DNA of 64,000 bases, from assembly GCA_038093515.1 (NCBI GenBank), contig JBBPSI010000101.1, forward strand, positions 1 to 64,000, read 5' to 3'. This DNA is from Butyriboletus loyo. Its lineage: Eukaryota; Basidiomycota; Agaricomycetes; Boletales; Boletaceae. Below the pieces are notes generated by a model. The model made no database searches and had not been told where the DNA came from. It saw only the letters and a list, made by a program, of their open reading frames with translations. Below, piece after piece: positions 22,757-34,425 of the stretch. The first letter of the stretch is position 1. Each line of letters starts with the position of its first letter. The position numbers and the translations under genes are program-made.

Positions 22757-25630
22757 ACACCTGAATATGCGGTGGTGCTAAGTTGGCGGGTGGCTATTGA
22801 AAACGTCTTTTTCTTCATTTTTCCTTTCTTAGTTTAGTAGGAGCTACAGTATTTTATTGTAAAGGGGTTTGTTTGAATATATGATTTTCTTTCGAGGTTG
22901 GAATTTTTCTGAAAGAAACATCTATATCTTGAGAGAAACTCGGATCAGATCATCCTCATCCTCTCTGGGCTGGTCACATCCCACTGGTGTGAGGTGTGAA
23001 CGTTTAAACGCGTGATAGAAAGACTCAACGAATAGATCCAGGGATATCGCAAAAGTAAGGGACATATACTCTCGCATCGAGCGCAGACGGAAGCGACTCA
23101 AACGTCGGAACACATCCAGATGATCCGACAGTACGTTACCATATAGCATATTCCCAGCTGAAGGAATGCCGGGCGTGGCCATAGGTGCAATTGACTTTGT
23201 GCTGCTGAAAGCTTTGCTCCTCGATGAACGAGCAGTGGAAGAACCCTTGTTGAACCCAGACTTGGCCCTGTTGTAAAGACCAGTCGAGGGGATTGTACGG
23301 TGACTAGTCCCGGACCCCAAGTTCAACATGAACGTTGTGGACTTACATGCCAGGGCAGATGGAAAACACCCAAAGTAGAGGTGGCCGCCTTTCCACTGGC
23401 AGCCACGTCTCGGACTGGACACAACGGGGACCACTACATACTGGAGAACGTATCAGAACGTAATATTTTTCCAGTGCCCTGAGCTGACATTTCCTCGACG
23501 CCGTTCAACGTTCAGTACTAGTGTTGGTGACCTTGTCAACTTGTGTTATATGTCTCATTCGGGTACCAGAGTAAGGGCCAGACCTCGTCGGCGGAAACCT
23601 TGTTTGCGAGTAAAATGGCTAAGCTGGGATGCGGAAACAAGATGATTCAGATGGTGGCAAAGTTCAACCTAATCAATATTGCTGCGTGTATCAGTCGGTT
23701 ATGTAATATCACCAAGTCTTTGTCTTTCTAATGAGTAAATACTACTAGGGGCATGTACGAAACTGGCTAATTAATGTTATGGTTCAGATATAACTGAGCG
23801 GTTCTAACCTGCCCACTGATTAGTGCCATACAGGCGACTCGAAATACAGAGAGGCGCGACATCTTCGAGGAAACCAATGAAGATATCTCAGTCTTTGAGG
23901 ATAGCGGACGTGAGGGAATCTGGATAGTGCAATGGTGTATGTACAAAATGGAATATTGTGATACGACTAGGATGCCAGCGTGACAGGAGGCAAGGGAAAG
24001 AGTGTGGGCAAAAGCGCGTGCAACGCCTTTCGGCCCCAAACGAAAGCAGGACCCTACCAGTTAAGGCGTGCAAGGGTGGGTGGAACCACCTCGCACACGA
24101 AGGCTTGCTGGGCAGGAAGGCTTATGCGCTTGAGACCTCTGATGGGGGAGAATGCTGCGAGGTTCCGAGACTGCTGAGGCGAGGAAAAGGGAGTGGTGGG
24201 TGGGTGCGATGAGAAAAGAGGGCCGCGCAAGAGGTGAGGCCTTGAGGAAAGGGTGAGGACGGGCTGGAGAGAGAGTAAGCAGGAGCGTGCTGCTTACCTA
24301 CACTGGTCCAAAGTCTTCACAGAGTTTAGTTCATGCGTAAGTTAGAGTCAATGCTGGGCTCGTTAGGACACGGGTTCTCGAGGTGCAACGCATGAAGGAT
24401 ACAAAATCAACTAGCTATTTTGAACCTAAGTAGTTCGTATTCTGCAGCAATGCTACTAGTAGTAGGTTTGGATACAGGTGCTAGGAAGTTAATGAACTTC
24501 GTCTCGTCAGTGGTCAACCTCACTCGGAACCCACGGCATCAGTGAAACGGTTATTGGTTGGGGGCAACGGCTAGCATTCTGTAGCATTCTGTAGCACTCG
24601 GCTACACTCGGTTAGCGTCAGAAACCAGCAACTGTTCTACTGATGCATTCTCCCAAACCCCAAACCCCTGGACCTATCCCGAGAGGTATGGGTCATAACA
24701 GAGTCGATTGTACTGCTAGTGTAAGTATAGGAGCGGTAACTTGACTTCAGGAACGTCCTTCCCAAAAATCGCGACCTTCCAGGCACAATTTCCACACTGG
24801 AGCAACCTTTCCAGGAAAGAACGTATGTAACGCCCTTTCCGTCGCGCGGACCATTATGCATTATGCCTCCAAGTCGAAGCTCTTATCCCCAACCGCTTCT
24901 GTTAGGTCCAGGTACACCATACTTTGGAATGAACGAACGTTCTTCCATAGCCATAGTCAATCATACAACAGAACAAGGATCTCGATCTTGACGCGGTCGT
25001 TTTGTGTCGTTTTGTGTAGTTGTGGGCCGCGTTACAGCCGACCCTCAATCGCCATGCCCGTGAACTGTGTCTACATTGCAAGCTGCCTAGACCCGGTGGT
25101 GACTGGACACACCCAATTGAAACGGGGCAAGCTCGTTACGAAGTCGTCTCATCGCAAGTCGTGATTGCTTGTATTCAGGTACCAACTGTATTATGATTGC
25201 CGCTATTTTCCCACCCAGGCGCAGATATGACACTACCTTTTTATGATACCCGACCATCTCGTCTTGTACGCGAGGAGAATGGGGCCAAATCCTCCCCGCC
25301 CGTATTCAATGGGGTTTCGTTAGTCTGAGCACCAATGAGCGATGGTCATATGATATGCCCAGCCAACCACTGGGAGGCAGCTTGTGAGTCTTGACATTGT
25401 ATGAGACACGTGAGCTTTTTTTCCCTTGCCACATTTTGATGACAGAATAACAGACGGATGTGCCGGTGCTATCGCAAAAGGAAGCGACATATACTGCGGT
25501 AATATGATCGATCAGACGTTCAACCCGAATCATCCAGGCCTCCCCGACTTCACGACTTCACACCATGAAGTTCATCGGTTATTCTCGTTCTCACCTCACC
25601 TACATTACAGTGATTGATTAGATTTGATAA
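22757..25630. repeat. Repeated and unassigned intergenic DNA
   Basis: 22900-23700 repeats the 3'-flank unit found after other hydrophobins. 23760-24300 is G-rich and apparently unique, with no recognisable gene. At 24570-24612 a short imperfect tandem (tagcattctg / tagcactcgg type, 10-11 bp) occurs. 24640-25400 repeats the blocks seen near 4600-5020 and 10100-10560. No gene is supported. Confidence 0.5.
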
Positions 25631-26530
25631 TGTTCATCGCTTGTACATGCCGCATTGCCGTTGAGCGAAGAGGACTTCGCAAGTCAAAATTGCAGAAACA
25701 GTGCTTCGAGTTACGTAGCCGATGTTGCCAACCATTCTCACAAAGTCCCTGCAGAATCCCTGGTCAGCGACAATTTATCTTGGACGACACCAATAAAATT
25801 ACTGTTCGCTGGTGGACCGACAGAGACGTCCGACAATAGCCTCACAAGGGCGAGAATCCGCAGCCTGACTGGTGTTGCCGAATCAACAAACTACTGCGCC
25901 GAGCGCAGATCGTCCATCGACAAAAACAAATTAAAGGTCGGAACGCACGATGATTATTGGCACGTCGATCGAACCACACTGGGTCGGGTATTGATATCAG
26001 GCATACAGTCCACCGCAAAACATTGTATCGCTTGTAAAATTAGAGACATGCACAGTTTGAACCTGGAGAGCCTTCTGAACGAGCTTTGTGATGTCAAGAG
26101 CTGGCGTAGCCTGGAAGTCTCGGGGCCAGCCACCAGAGCTGGTCCAGGTGGCGATGACAGTGCAACAAACGACCCCAGCGGCGACTCACGGCAATGTCCG
26201 ATTAAATGCATCCCGTTCGAGGGGGAGTGTATTATCCACTCGAGTCGAGACGTCGGGGCTACCAGTAGCGAGACGAACGCATTAACTGCTTCTGAAGGAA
26301 ACGAGGACGCCAGGATCAGGCCGATTACTCTACGGAATGCATGGGAACACTTCTGCTACTCATTGGAGCCAAAGAATGGAGAAGGCTTACCTAGAAAGCC
26401 CCGAGACGAGCCAGAGCCCGAGCGTCAGGTGCAGAGGAAATGGTATGGATGTCAAAACCTGCGACGCTGGTTGCAACTCAGTACAAATCACACCAGCGGT
26501 GTCAGGATCAGCAACATGTGTGCAACGTGA
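25631..26530 (+). other. Long open frame of unknown function
   Basis: The frame is open for 300 codons and ends at TGA, which is long for chance in DNA of this composition. No ATG lies in its first 130 codons, so if real it would need an upstream exon or a start near 26048. It is Cys-containing and hydrophilic. An overlapping frame downstream (about 26430-26786, containing KTCDAGCNSVQI) also looks protein-like, so splicing between frames is possible. I recognise no domain and no clear promoter. Confidence 0.3.
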
Positions 26531-26786
26531 TAAAGAATATACATACATGAGGTGTCCAGGCCACCTGATAAACGACCTAAATAACAAGTTAAGACCATGG
26601 ATTCGCTGGCATGTCGACATGGCAAGCTCCACACGCGACGTAGGTATGTCAGTCAGATGCGACGTACAAGATGTACTCACCAGTCACGTCAAAATTATAT
26701 CGGGCTATTGGAGAGATCAAAAATATTGTACATGGGATGGAAATGCAGAGAGTATTCACAACTTTCCATACATGGACACAGCTTGA

Positions 26787-27616
26787 TCAAGCGCAGCAGA
26801 GTACATCAACGTTGTCAACGCTCATTCATACCACGAAGGAATGCATTCATTTAACGGAACGTACTTATTTATTTGGTTTACCTTCAATTCTTTTCTTGCA
26901 CTGAATAGTGACTCTTCTGCTTGAAAGGAATCACTGGATATCAAACCGTGTATACTTACATACTACGTGGGTAGCGGGGGTAGTTTCGGAGCGCTGTATA
27001 CAATCACGGCGGCAGGTTCATCGCTCCGCCAGGTTGGAGATGCGTTATCGGGACCGAGCCAAATTTTGTCCAAGCAAGTTGCCAGCGAATGAGGCATAGT
27101 ATTATTTGTCCAATGAAGCAAGGTAAACCCAAACATGAGTGGGACGGGGGCGGGGGTGGTCTAACATTTTGAATACAGCTGTAACGGTCTAGAGCCACCT
27201 GATGTTGGTTTTTGCGTTAGTGGATACCTCTTGGGCATAGTACATCACCTCCCCGTCAATGGTGATCACTTGTATCCACGTACGTTGCATTCCGGTCATT
27301 GTCCGACTCAGTGAGGCAATGACGTTTCAGTAGTCCCTGGGGATAGATGACCTTGTCTCTTATCCCCCTCGGGTTCCATGGTAAGAATGGGGTCAAATCA
27401 TCTCTCCATATTTGATCTATTTATATTGACCCAAGAATCAATCAGCGGTGATCACACGGTATCCCAGACCAATATCCCAGACCAATAACGACATAACTAA
27501 ATCCCGAGATTTCAAGAAACACTTGACTATTTTGGCCCTTAATATATTCGACAGGGCTGGTACAGAGGCCCGGGCCGGAGACGCAATAGAAGGCGGGGAA
27601 GAGGCCCCCCTCGCTG
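26787..27616. repeat. Hydrophobin upstream repeat
   Basis: From about 26950 the sequence follows the upstream regions of other first-cluster hydrophobins (compare 11450-11900). The conserved 'tatattcgacagg' block lies near 27541. No gene of its own. Confidence 0.5.
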
Positions 27617-27623
27617 TATAAAA
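27617..27623 (+). promoter_or_regulatory. TATA box of the broken hydrophobin
   Basis: tataaaa in the same context (cgctgtataaaaggg) as the functional copies. The promoter is preserved although the gene behind it is destroyed. Confidence 0.6.
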
Positions 27624-27696
27624 GGGAGGTTGCAGAACCATGGACCATCAGTGAAACAGGATCCCACCGCCTCTTAACTCATCCATCGCTAGAAAG

Positions 27697-27906
27697 TGTA
27701 CATTGGCTTCACTGCCCTTCTCCCCATTGCTGCAGTCGCCGCCGTTGCGCCCAACGCGCTTGGAGCCAGTCAGAACTCTGTGTGTGACACTGGCTCGCTC
27801 CAATGCTGCGCCCAGACCTTCATTGTGAGATTTACCTGCCCATCACGCTTCAGTGATTCGTGCTAACGATGGCCCACGCTGCAGGCAAACAGCCTAGATA
27901 GTCAAC
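27697..27906 (+). pseudogene. Hydrophobin pseudogene, 5' half (exon 1 to early exon 2)
   Basis: Exon 1 is readable (YIGFTALLPIAAVAAV... then the first Cys and the CC doublet), followed by the usual intron 1 and the first 17 or so bases of exon 2. The start codon is destroyed by loss of its A (agaaag-tgtac instead of agaaagatgtac). The hydrophobin sequence then stops at about 27902-27906, where it runs into DNA that is normally downstream of a hydrophobin, in reverse orientation. The missing 3' half lies inverted at 28507-28747. Confidence 0.85.
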
Positions 27907-28747
27907 CTCTATGCAGTGGTCCCCCGTCGCGTCCAGTCCAAGACATGGCTTCCAATGGAAAAGCAACCACATCTACTGTTGATGTTTTCCATCTGCATGT
28001 AAGTCCACACAATCCCCTCGACTGGCCTTTACAGCAGGGCCAAGTCTGAGTTCTTCCACGCTCGTTCTTCGAGGAGCGAGGCTTTCAGCCGGCGCACGGA
28101 GCTAATTGCATCTATGGCCACGCCTGGCATTCCTTCACCTGGGAAATACACTGTATGGTAATGTGCCGACGGATCATCCGCGTGCGTTCCGACGCTTGAA
28201 TTGCTTCCGTCTGCGCTCGATGCGAGACTACTATATCTCCCTTACTTTTGCGATATCTATGCGTCCAATCTGATCCGAGCTTTTCTCAAGATATAGACGT
28301 TTCTTCCAAACAAATCAAATTTCAACACCGACAGAAAACCAATACATTCAAACGCAACCCCTTCGCGAAAACAATACCAATACATACATTCAAACACCCC
28401 TTTGCAAAAAAAAAAAACTGTAGCTCCTACTGAACGAAGAAAAGAAAATCAAGAAGGAGATGATTTCAGGAGCCACCGTGCCGACTTGGGGCCGCCGCGT
28501 ATTTCAGCTGTTCACGCGGTGTAGGTGATAGGAGAGCAACCGACGTTGATCCCGCCCTTCTATGTATAGAGAACAATCAATGTCGTTCAGAAAATAAGTT
28601 TGACTCACGAAAGTATTGTGACTGCAGCAGACGGTCTGCTGTTCGCACGAAGCGCCCTGACCGATGGCGATGACCGAGATCGGGTTGCAGTCGAGCCCAA
28701 CGAGAGCTCCAACGGGAACGACAACCCCCAGTCCTTCAAGGGTATCG
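27906..28747 (-). other. Inverted segment that split a hydrophobin gene
   Basis: Read on the minus strand, this 0.84-kb segment starts in the middle of exon 2 exactly where the 5' half breaks off, and continues through exon 3, the normal 3' flank and the 'gaccactgcatagagg' unit. In intact loci (for example 8575-10000) the same parts follow the gene in the same order on the same strand, and the sequence just right of 28747 (tttgcacaaaactgg) matches the next downstream block (about 9987). This is what a simple inversion with breakpoints at about 27906 and 28747 would leave, with a deletion of a few hundred bases at the right end. Confidence 0.75.
28507..28747 (-). pseudogene. Hydrophobin pseudogene, inverted 3' half
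   Basis: On the minus strand: the remainder of exon 2 (LEGLGVVVPVGALVGLDC then CEQQTVCCSHNTF), intron 2, and exon 3 (GINVGCSPITYTA type, with two residues missing near its start), ending at a TGA about 28515. Exon 1 is absent; it lies in the opposite orientation at 27697. Intron 2 is shortened. Confidence 0.8.
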
Positions 28748-29203
28748 TTTGCACAAAACTGGCTAATTAGTCACCGCCACGGTTCGGAAGTAACCGACTG
28801 GTTACAACCTGTTCTAACCATTGCCCTGCCCGCTGATTAGTACAGTACAGGCGACTCGAAATACTGTCAGTCCAAGTCTAGGAGCAGTAACATGATTTCA
28901 GGGATGTCTTTCCCAAAAAATCGCGACCTTTCAGCCATAATTTCCACCTGGGAGTGACCTTTTCATGAAAAAATGCATATAACGTCCTCTCTGTCACGCG
29001 GACCATCATGCATCATGCATCATGGATGGCCGTTTCGTTTTTTGTCTTTTTGCTATTCATGTCCCTTGTGGGGAAGATTACCCTATGTAGAACAAACAGG
29101 CTAGTCTACGGGGCCCCTGTGCCCCTACTGCGCCTCCGACTGTGCAAATGCCTGATGTTACTCCCGCCGGCCGATTTAGGTGCAAGACTGTACGACCGAT
29201 CTA
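28748..29203. repeat. Repeated intergenic DNA closing the first cluster
   Basis: The blocks match 9985-10240 and 24700-24860. No gene. The repeats end at about 29030, just before the 3' end of the lipase gene. Confidence 0.5.
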
Positions 29204-30883
29204 CTATTCCCATTCACCGTACTCCCAGTCAAAGCAATCCTGCCGCCGTGAGTATGACCAAACAAGAACGGAGAAACAGAGACATACCACACAATCCACC
29301 TCTTCTTTCGCCACGGGAACGGGCAGCTTCACCTTCTTCTTAGTATCTTTGTCCTTGTCCTTATCCCCGCTGCCCCACCAGGGCCAACTCATCTGCGCGA
29401 CACTGTTGTCGTCGTCCGGTGGAGGTTCATCAGCCCACTCAATGTCTTCAGAGAGCAAGCGCTCAACGACCTCCCGTATCGAGTGCGTTCGGATATCTAC
29501 TCCCCAGTTGAGCTTGGTGACCGTGTCATATAATGCGACCTTGCCGAGGTGACACCTATGGACCATTGTTAGCTAGTCCTTGCTGGCGAGGGAAGTTAAG
29601 ACTTGTGGACATATCGACTGCTCACCTCGTCTCCATTGCATAGCCAGCAATTGAACAGGTGGATGTCATACCGTTACAGACTCCCATGGCTATTGGGTCC
29701 GCTGTATGTATAACGTGAGTGATATGCTGGGTCGATGGCTTTAGAGGATGTCAGCACTGCATCAACCAGTAGAACGTAGACCCAAACAGACAGGGGAGGG
29801 TAGATGCAATCGAGTAGCTGCTAGCTTCTCAGCTGGCGCTTCAAACGCCACGACTGGTGCACCAAAGGTAACGCCAATGAGGGAGGACACGGAGCCACCC
29901 AACGAGTGACCTATGAACTCCCATGAGTACTCGGTACACCCGGTATGTAATTCAAGAAGAACAGAATGCGTACCAATCATCCAGATGTGAGAATTCGGGT
30001 AAATGTAAGTAAGATTATTATATAAATTCTGCACAGTCGAGTTGGCGTAGCTTGTATCAACAAGGAAGCTCGCTTACCATTCCAACTGAATAGTATAAAT
30101 CGTCGCCTTCTAGTGCACTTTCTATGCATTCTTGGCTGCATTTCCCTGCACCCTTGTAGCAATCACAAACGGTGCTCCACGTTGGACCCACACGAGCACA
30201 ACAACAGGAAAAGAGCATGTTATCGTTCAGCTTGTCCTTTCGTACCGTGGGGCCTCCACCGCCAGTGATCCACCCAGCCGAGGTACCCTTCAGGGAAAGA
30301 ATTACTGTGGAATTATCTTCCGAAACGAAGACATGACCACGAAGGCCGTCATCGGTGGGCTTCCATCCCACAGGGATTGTCTACATGAATGATGAGAACA
30401 CGTTCCAGAGACAAGATAGAGAAGAACTTGACTTGCCGTGTTGAACCCGTCGACGCTGTACCAATCCGTATCAGGACTCGCGGTGTAGGCATTACTGGAC
30501 ATCTTTGCGAGAGAGAGCAGTGTTTCCCGATCCGTCACATCCGGACCAAACACCTCTTCTGGGTGCCATAGAGCACCATCGTTCTGTCCGTGAAGCATCG
30601 AGCGAAGGCGAGCATCATGAAAGGCGGCGTATGAGGAGGGTCGGTGTGTGAGAAGGTGTGACGTTTCTACGTCGTAGGTGTGTGGGTCTGCAGGCGTGCT
30701 CAGTGAATGTGATAGAAGCTGAGATGAACCGACGTCGGAGAAGATCACGCGCGATGTGTTCGTGACTGCGTGTTGGTGGCGGAGGTGAAACGACAGTCTA
30801 GGTGTGCGAGACTGCAGGTCCTCTTTCCAAAGCAACGAGGCCAGTAAAAGGCGAAATGTAACTGGGAATATGTCAAAGATCAT
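29204..30883 (-). CDS. ATG15: ATG15-like class 3 lipase
   Basis: The expected role is breakdown of the membrane of autophagic bodies in the vacuole, as a membrane-anchored phospholipase of the autophagy pathway. Seven exons on the minus strand: 30437-30883, 30078-30380, 29974-30028, 29792-29910, 29626-29726, 29288-29555 and 29204-29239, giving 442 residues. An N-terminal hydrophobic segment ([15 protein letters not shown]) would be the anchor. The nucleophile motif IGHSLGG is split by intron 3, and the following block [16 protein letters not shown] is highly typical of ATG15, as are [13 protein letters not shown] and the C-terminal [11 protein letters not shown]. Intron 1 has a GC donor (gcaagt) and AG acceptor. 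It is divergent from the PL14 gene. Confidence 0.88.
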
Positions 30884-31387
30884 GGCCCCGTGTACGGCTA
30901 TGGATACTTGAACATGAGAAATGACCAGACTCGTGGTGAATGCTTGATGAGGAGTCGAGCTTGCTTATATAATACTCTCCTCCTCTGCCACGTCACGTAC
31001 CAACTCGGACTTGACGCGCGAACTGGTATGCTGAGATTTATCGCTACAGTACAGGTAAAGTGCTTGACGACCACCTTGACTGAGTTTATTTTGTTGCTTT
31101 TGAATCATCACGCGTACACTGTGAGTTATCGAGCCTCGTGAGCACGGCTAATGACCAGGCATATCCCTGCATCTTCACCGCAAGACAGAGATGGCCACGG
31201 AAGACTAGAGAGTCTTATCCTTCCGTTGACCAGCTTATCTATCATTCTTCCGTTTCTTGTTTAGGGTTCAGTCCAGTCTGCAACAATGGCTCAGTGTAAT
31301 CAGTCTGGACTACGACTGCCACGTAACATGACTTCCGTGCTGGAAGTGACATATCTTTACTGCTAACTTTTATCAACACACAGGAGA
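30884..31387. promoter_or_regulatory. Divergent promoter region, ATG15 / PL14
   Basis: 504 bp separate the two start codons. A TATA-like run (cttatataatact) lies at about 30964. No other feature was recognised. Confidence 0.45.
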
Positions 31388-32920
31388 ATGATTTTGCTCC
31401 TCTATTTGCTGGCGCTGGTCGCTTTTAAGGCTCTTGCAGCCCCAGCTACTTTAAGCCAGCCCCAGCTACCATTTGACTCGATGCAAAGTGCCACTAACAC
31501 TAATTTATCCTCACAGTTCACCAAGTATAACGACCCTCTGACTACCGCTCCCATTGTTTCCCCGTCGTCTATCTCCTCAACTTCACTTTCGATTTCCATT
31601 GGCACCACATCCTCACAGTTTACCCACTCCAACGACCCGCGGAGCACTGTCCCTGCCACTACCCCTCTATCTCTTATCTCATCTTCTCTTTCATCTTCCT
31701 CCGCCTCGTTCAAGTCACCTCCTATTTCCGCCATCTTTGTATCCGAAGTTTCACCCATTCTTGAGACGAACACTATCGATGCGACGCCATCTTCAACCAC
31801 CATTGTTACCGTGGTCGTGACCGTAACTGCAACAATAACTACAACCCCCTTTCCTTCCTGGGATAGCCGTACCCTATGGGCTGCACCGCCGCAAATGACC
31901 GACGTGTCTGCATTCAATGTCACATATTTTCCCAGCGGCAAACAAAACCTTTACATTGTTGCCCAAATCCCAGCCCAGGCCATTGCCCCCACCGCCAAAT
32001 TCCTCCAGAGTCCCATAAACGCCAATATTTCATCCGCGGTCCTGCAGCTCGTCTACCCAGCCCACTCCGTGAATCCGGGCAACAAACCCGAAGGCGGCGC
32101 TGATTTCTATGCGACCCCACTCAATCTGGCCGGTGCGCGCAATGTCACGCTAGAATATAGTGTCTTCTTTCCGACGGATTTTAATTGGGTCAAAGGCGGG
32201 AAGCTGCCGGGGTTGTTTGGAGGGCATACGGGGTGCTCGGGTGGTGTTTCGGCCCGCGATTGCTTTAGCACGCGTCTGATGTGGCGTCCGCAGGGTACTG
32301 GAGAGCTTTATCTGGTATGTGTTCCCTTCGCCTTCTAACGTTTCTTCCCTTCTCTTTCCACATCGAGTTCTTGATCATGTCCGTTTCTTCATAGTACGCC
32401 CCCAAGGACAAACAAACCTTGGCCTTGTGCGCAGATGTGGGGTCAGTTTGCGATGCCCTCTACGGGCTTTCTATCGGTCGAGGCGCTTTTAACTTCACCG
32501 CTGGCGATTGGACGCATCTTCGGCAAAATGTCGTCCTTAATACACCAGGAAGAAGCGATGGCAGTTTCACGCTGTTCGTCAATGGACGATCGGCGATCAA
32601 TCGGACAGACATATTTTATAGAGATATCACTCAGCCGTCCAAGAAGAACAAGCCGACCATCAAGACGTCTATCGCTTTCACTCCCTCCGCGACCGTTGCT
32701 CAGCATGTGACCGCAATCACATTAGACGAGAACGAAGGCGTTCAACAGCCTGCAGAATTCCTTGGTCTTTTCTTCAGGTACTGTGCGGTCTCCGACGATC
32801 GAGTCACATCGTGCTCATCCACCCTCAAGTACCTTCTTCGGAGGCCACGGGAAGCAATACGCCACGCCGAAAGAGCAGCATACTTGGTTCAAAGACTTTG
32901 CGATCACCCGTCACGATTAA
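31388..32920 (+). CDS. Secreted polysaccharide lyase, family PL14-like
   Basis: Likely cleaves uronic-acid-containing polysaccharides (glucuronan or alginate-type) by beta-elimination outside the cell. Three exons, 31388-32314, 32395-32777 and 32830-32920 (introns 80 and 52 bp), give 466 residues. Residues 1 to about 18 are a signal peptide (MILLLYLLALVAFKALAA). About 20-150 is an exceptionally Ser/Thr-rich linker, probably O-glycosylated. The rest is the lyase domain with family blocks LPGLFGGHTGCSGG, FSTRLMWRPQG, YGLSIGRGAFNFTAGDW and the closing FFSTFFGGHGKQYATP. A decayed copy of its last exon lies at 43592-43690. The exact substrate cannot be told from sequence. Confidence 0.88.
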
Positions 32921-33939
32921 AGGCCGCCTTGTTTCACAAGACGAGTCTAACAGCTTACAAGTATGGAAAGGGAGATAATCGTGCGTGACATCCACTTTTA
33001 TATGAAACCGCATTTTGTGTGCTCTGGTGATAGTTACTTTGATACCGCGCTATTTGTCACTGAGCGTGCTAAATGTTTGTAAATCTCAGAATACGTAGGA
33101 GTCTTGCTTTTCCTTTTCCCGGGAAGGATTGTGCTTTTCTGGGGGGTAAGTATAGTGGGTGACCGATCTGCAACCTCGCCTTTATCTGATACGTTATCGG
33201 CCAAATGTAGCTGGCTAGATTCATTGCTTAGTTTGTTGTTATTGGTGCAGAATCCGAGATCGTCACGTTGGCATATACCATGAGGACCGGGTTTCTTTGA
33301 AGGCTGCAGGGCTGTGATATGATCATGATCGGTAAGCTGCTTCTGTCACTGTATTCGATAGTAGGTCGGCAGATATCCTAAATGATGAGTCGTTTTACGA
33401 CGTATATACTTAACCTTGACTCTCACTTCATATGACCTTGACTGTATTGTCGACGTGGTATCTTAATCCGCATTGTGGACCATTCCATCATTGGAGACGA
33501 GCCACATTCAACGTGATATCAGTGACATACGAGCATGAAATTAGCGACTACTACACAATTATCGAGTGCCCTGCGTGCTGTAATTCAATCGCTCTGTCAC
33601 TGAATTTAAGTGCTGGCGACTCATGATCAGCACAAGGCTGCTTTCACTTTCTTCAGAGTATGTGCGGTTGATCGTTCGCTCGTTCATACTTCATACCATC
33701 GCCAAGCAGTCGGCCTGGTGGCTATAATCGACCCGAGCTTAGTCTCAATGAGGTCACTTGGAACGTCTTACCACTCGTTGGCGCGGTTCATTCACACATA
33801 TTTTAAACAACACCAAAGGATGACCCGTTCATTCGAGCCGAAACACTACAAACCTTATTCAAACAAACTACAACTACACAAGAACGAAAACATTCTGAGG
33901 CGCCGTGACTACTTGGATTCTGTCACATCTTTCGACTGT
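32921..33939. other. Intergenic DNA, no gene seen
   Basis: A kilobase between the lyase gene and the second hydrophobin array. Open frames are short and without recognisable domains. From about 33660 the sequence resembles the 3' flanks of the second-array hydrophobins (compare 37800-38100). Confidence 0.45.
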
Positions 33940-34425
33940 TCATCCGTTGACGTTGATGGGAGAGCAGCCAACGTTGATCACCCCGTTCTGTGTGCATAAG
34001 AGACCGATCAGCATCCCTCGCCTCCCGCTCTCGGACGTTCAGGCAAACATATCGACTCACGAAAGTATTTCCAGTGCAGCAGACAGCCTGCTGGGTGCAC
34101 GTCGCGCCAGTACCCGTGCCAGCGCCCGTGATCGGACTACAGCCGAGTCCGACGAGACCCTGGGCGTTGGGAAGGGTGATCCCGAGCAATCCAAAGAGGC
34201 TGGTGATGGTGTAGTCGGATTGCTACAGCGTGTGGCCATCGCGTAAAAAGATGCGTGAAGGCGTGAGGAGCAGGGAAATCTCACACTGTAAGTGTTGTTG
34301 CAGCATTGGACCGAGCCAGTGTTGCACTGGTAAGTGACGGCACGGACTTCAAGATCATTGGGCGCAGCGGCGGCGAGTGCAGCGAGTGCAGCGACAGGGA
34401 GGAGGGCAGAGAAGCGGATGTACAT
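33940..34425 (-). CDS. Class I hydrophobin, second subfamily
   Basis: Exons on the minus strand are 34285-34425, 34061-34222 and 33940-33987 (introns 62 and 73 bp). The product is 116 residues with a signal peptide (MYIRFSALLPVAALAALAAAA) and eight cysteines (C-X6-CC ... C-X5-CC). This array differs from the first cluster by exon 2 starting with Gln (QSDYTITSLFGLLGI) and by the GAGTGTGATCTQQ block before the second doublet. It is the most distinct member of the array (VRAVTYQCN). A TATA box lies upstream (opposite strand 34501-34507). Confidence 0.92.

Noticed and set aside
29008..29552. Plus-strand open frames at the 3' end of the ATG15-like gene
   Set aside because: Antisense to exons with clear ATG15 motifs; no independent evidence.
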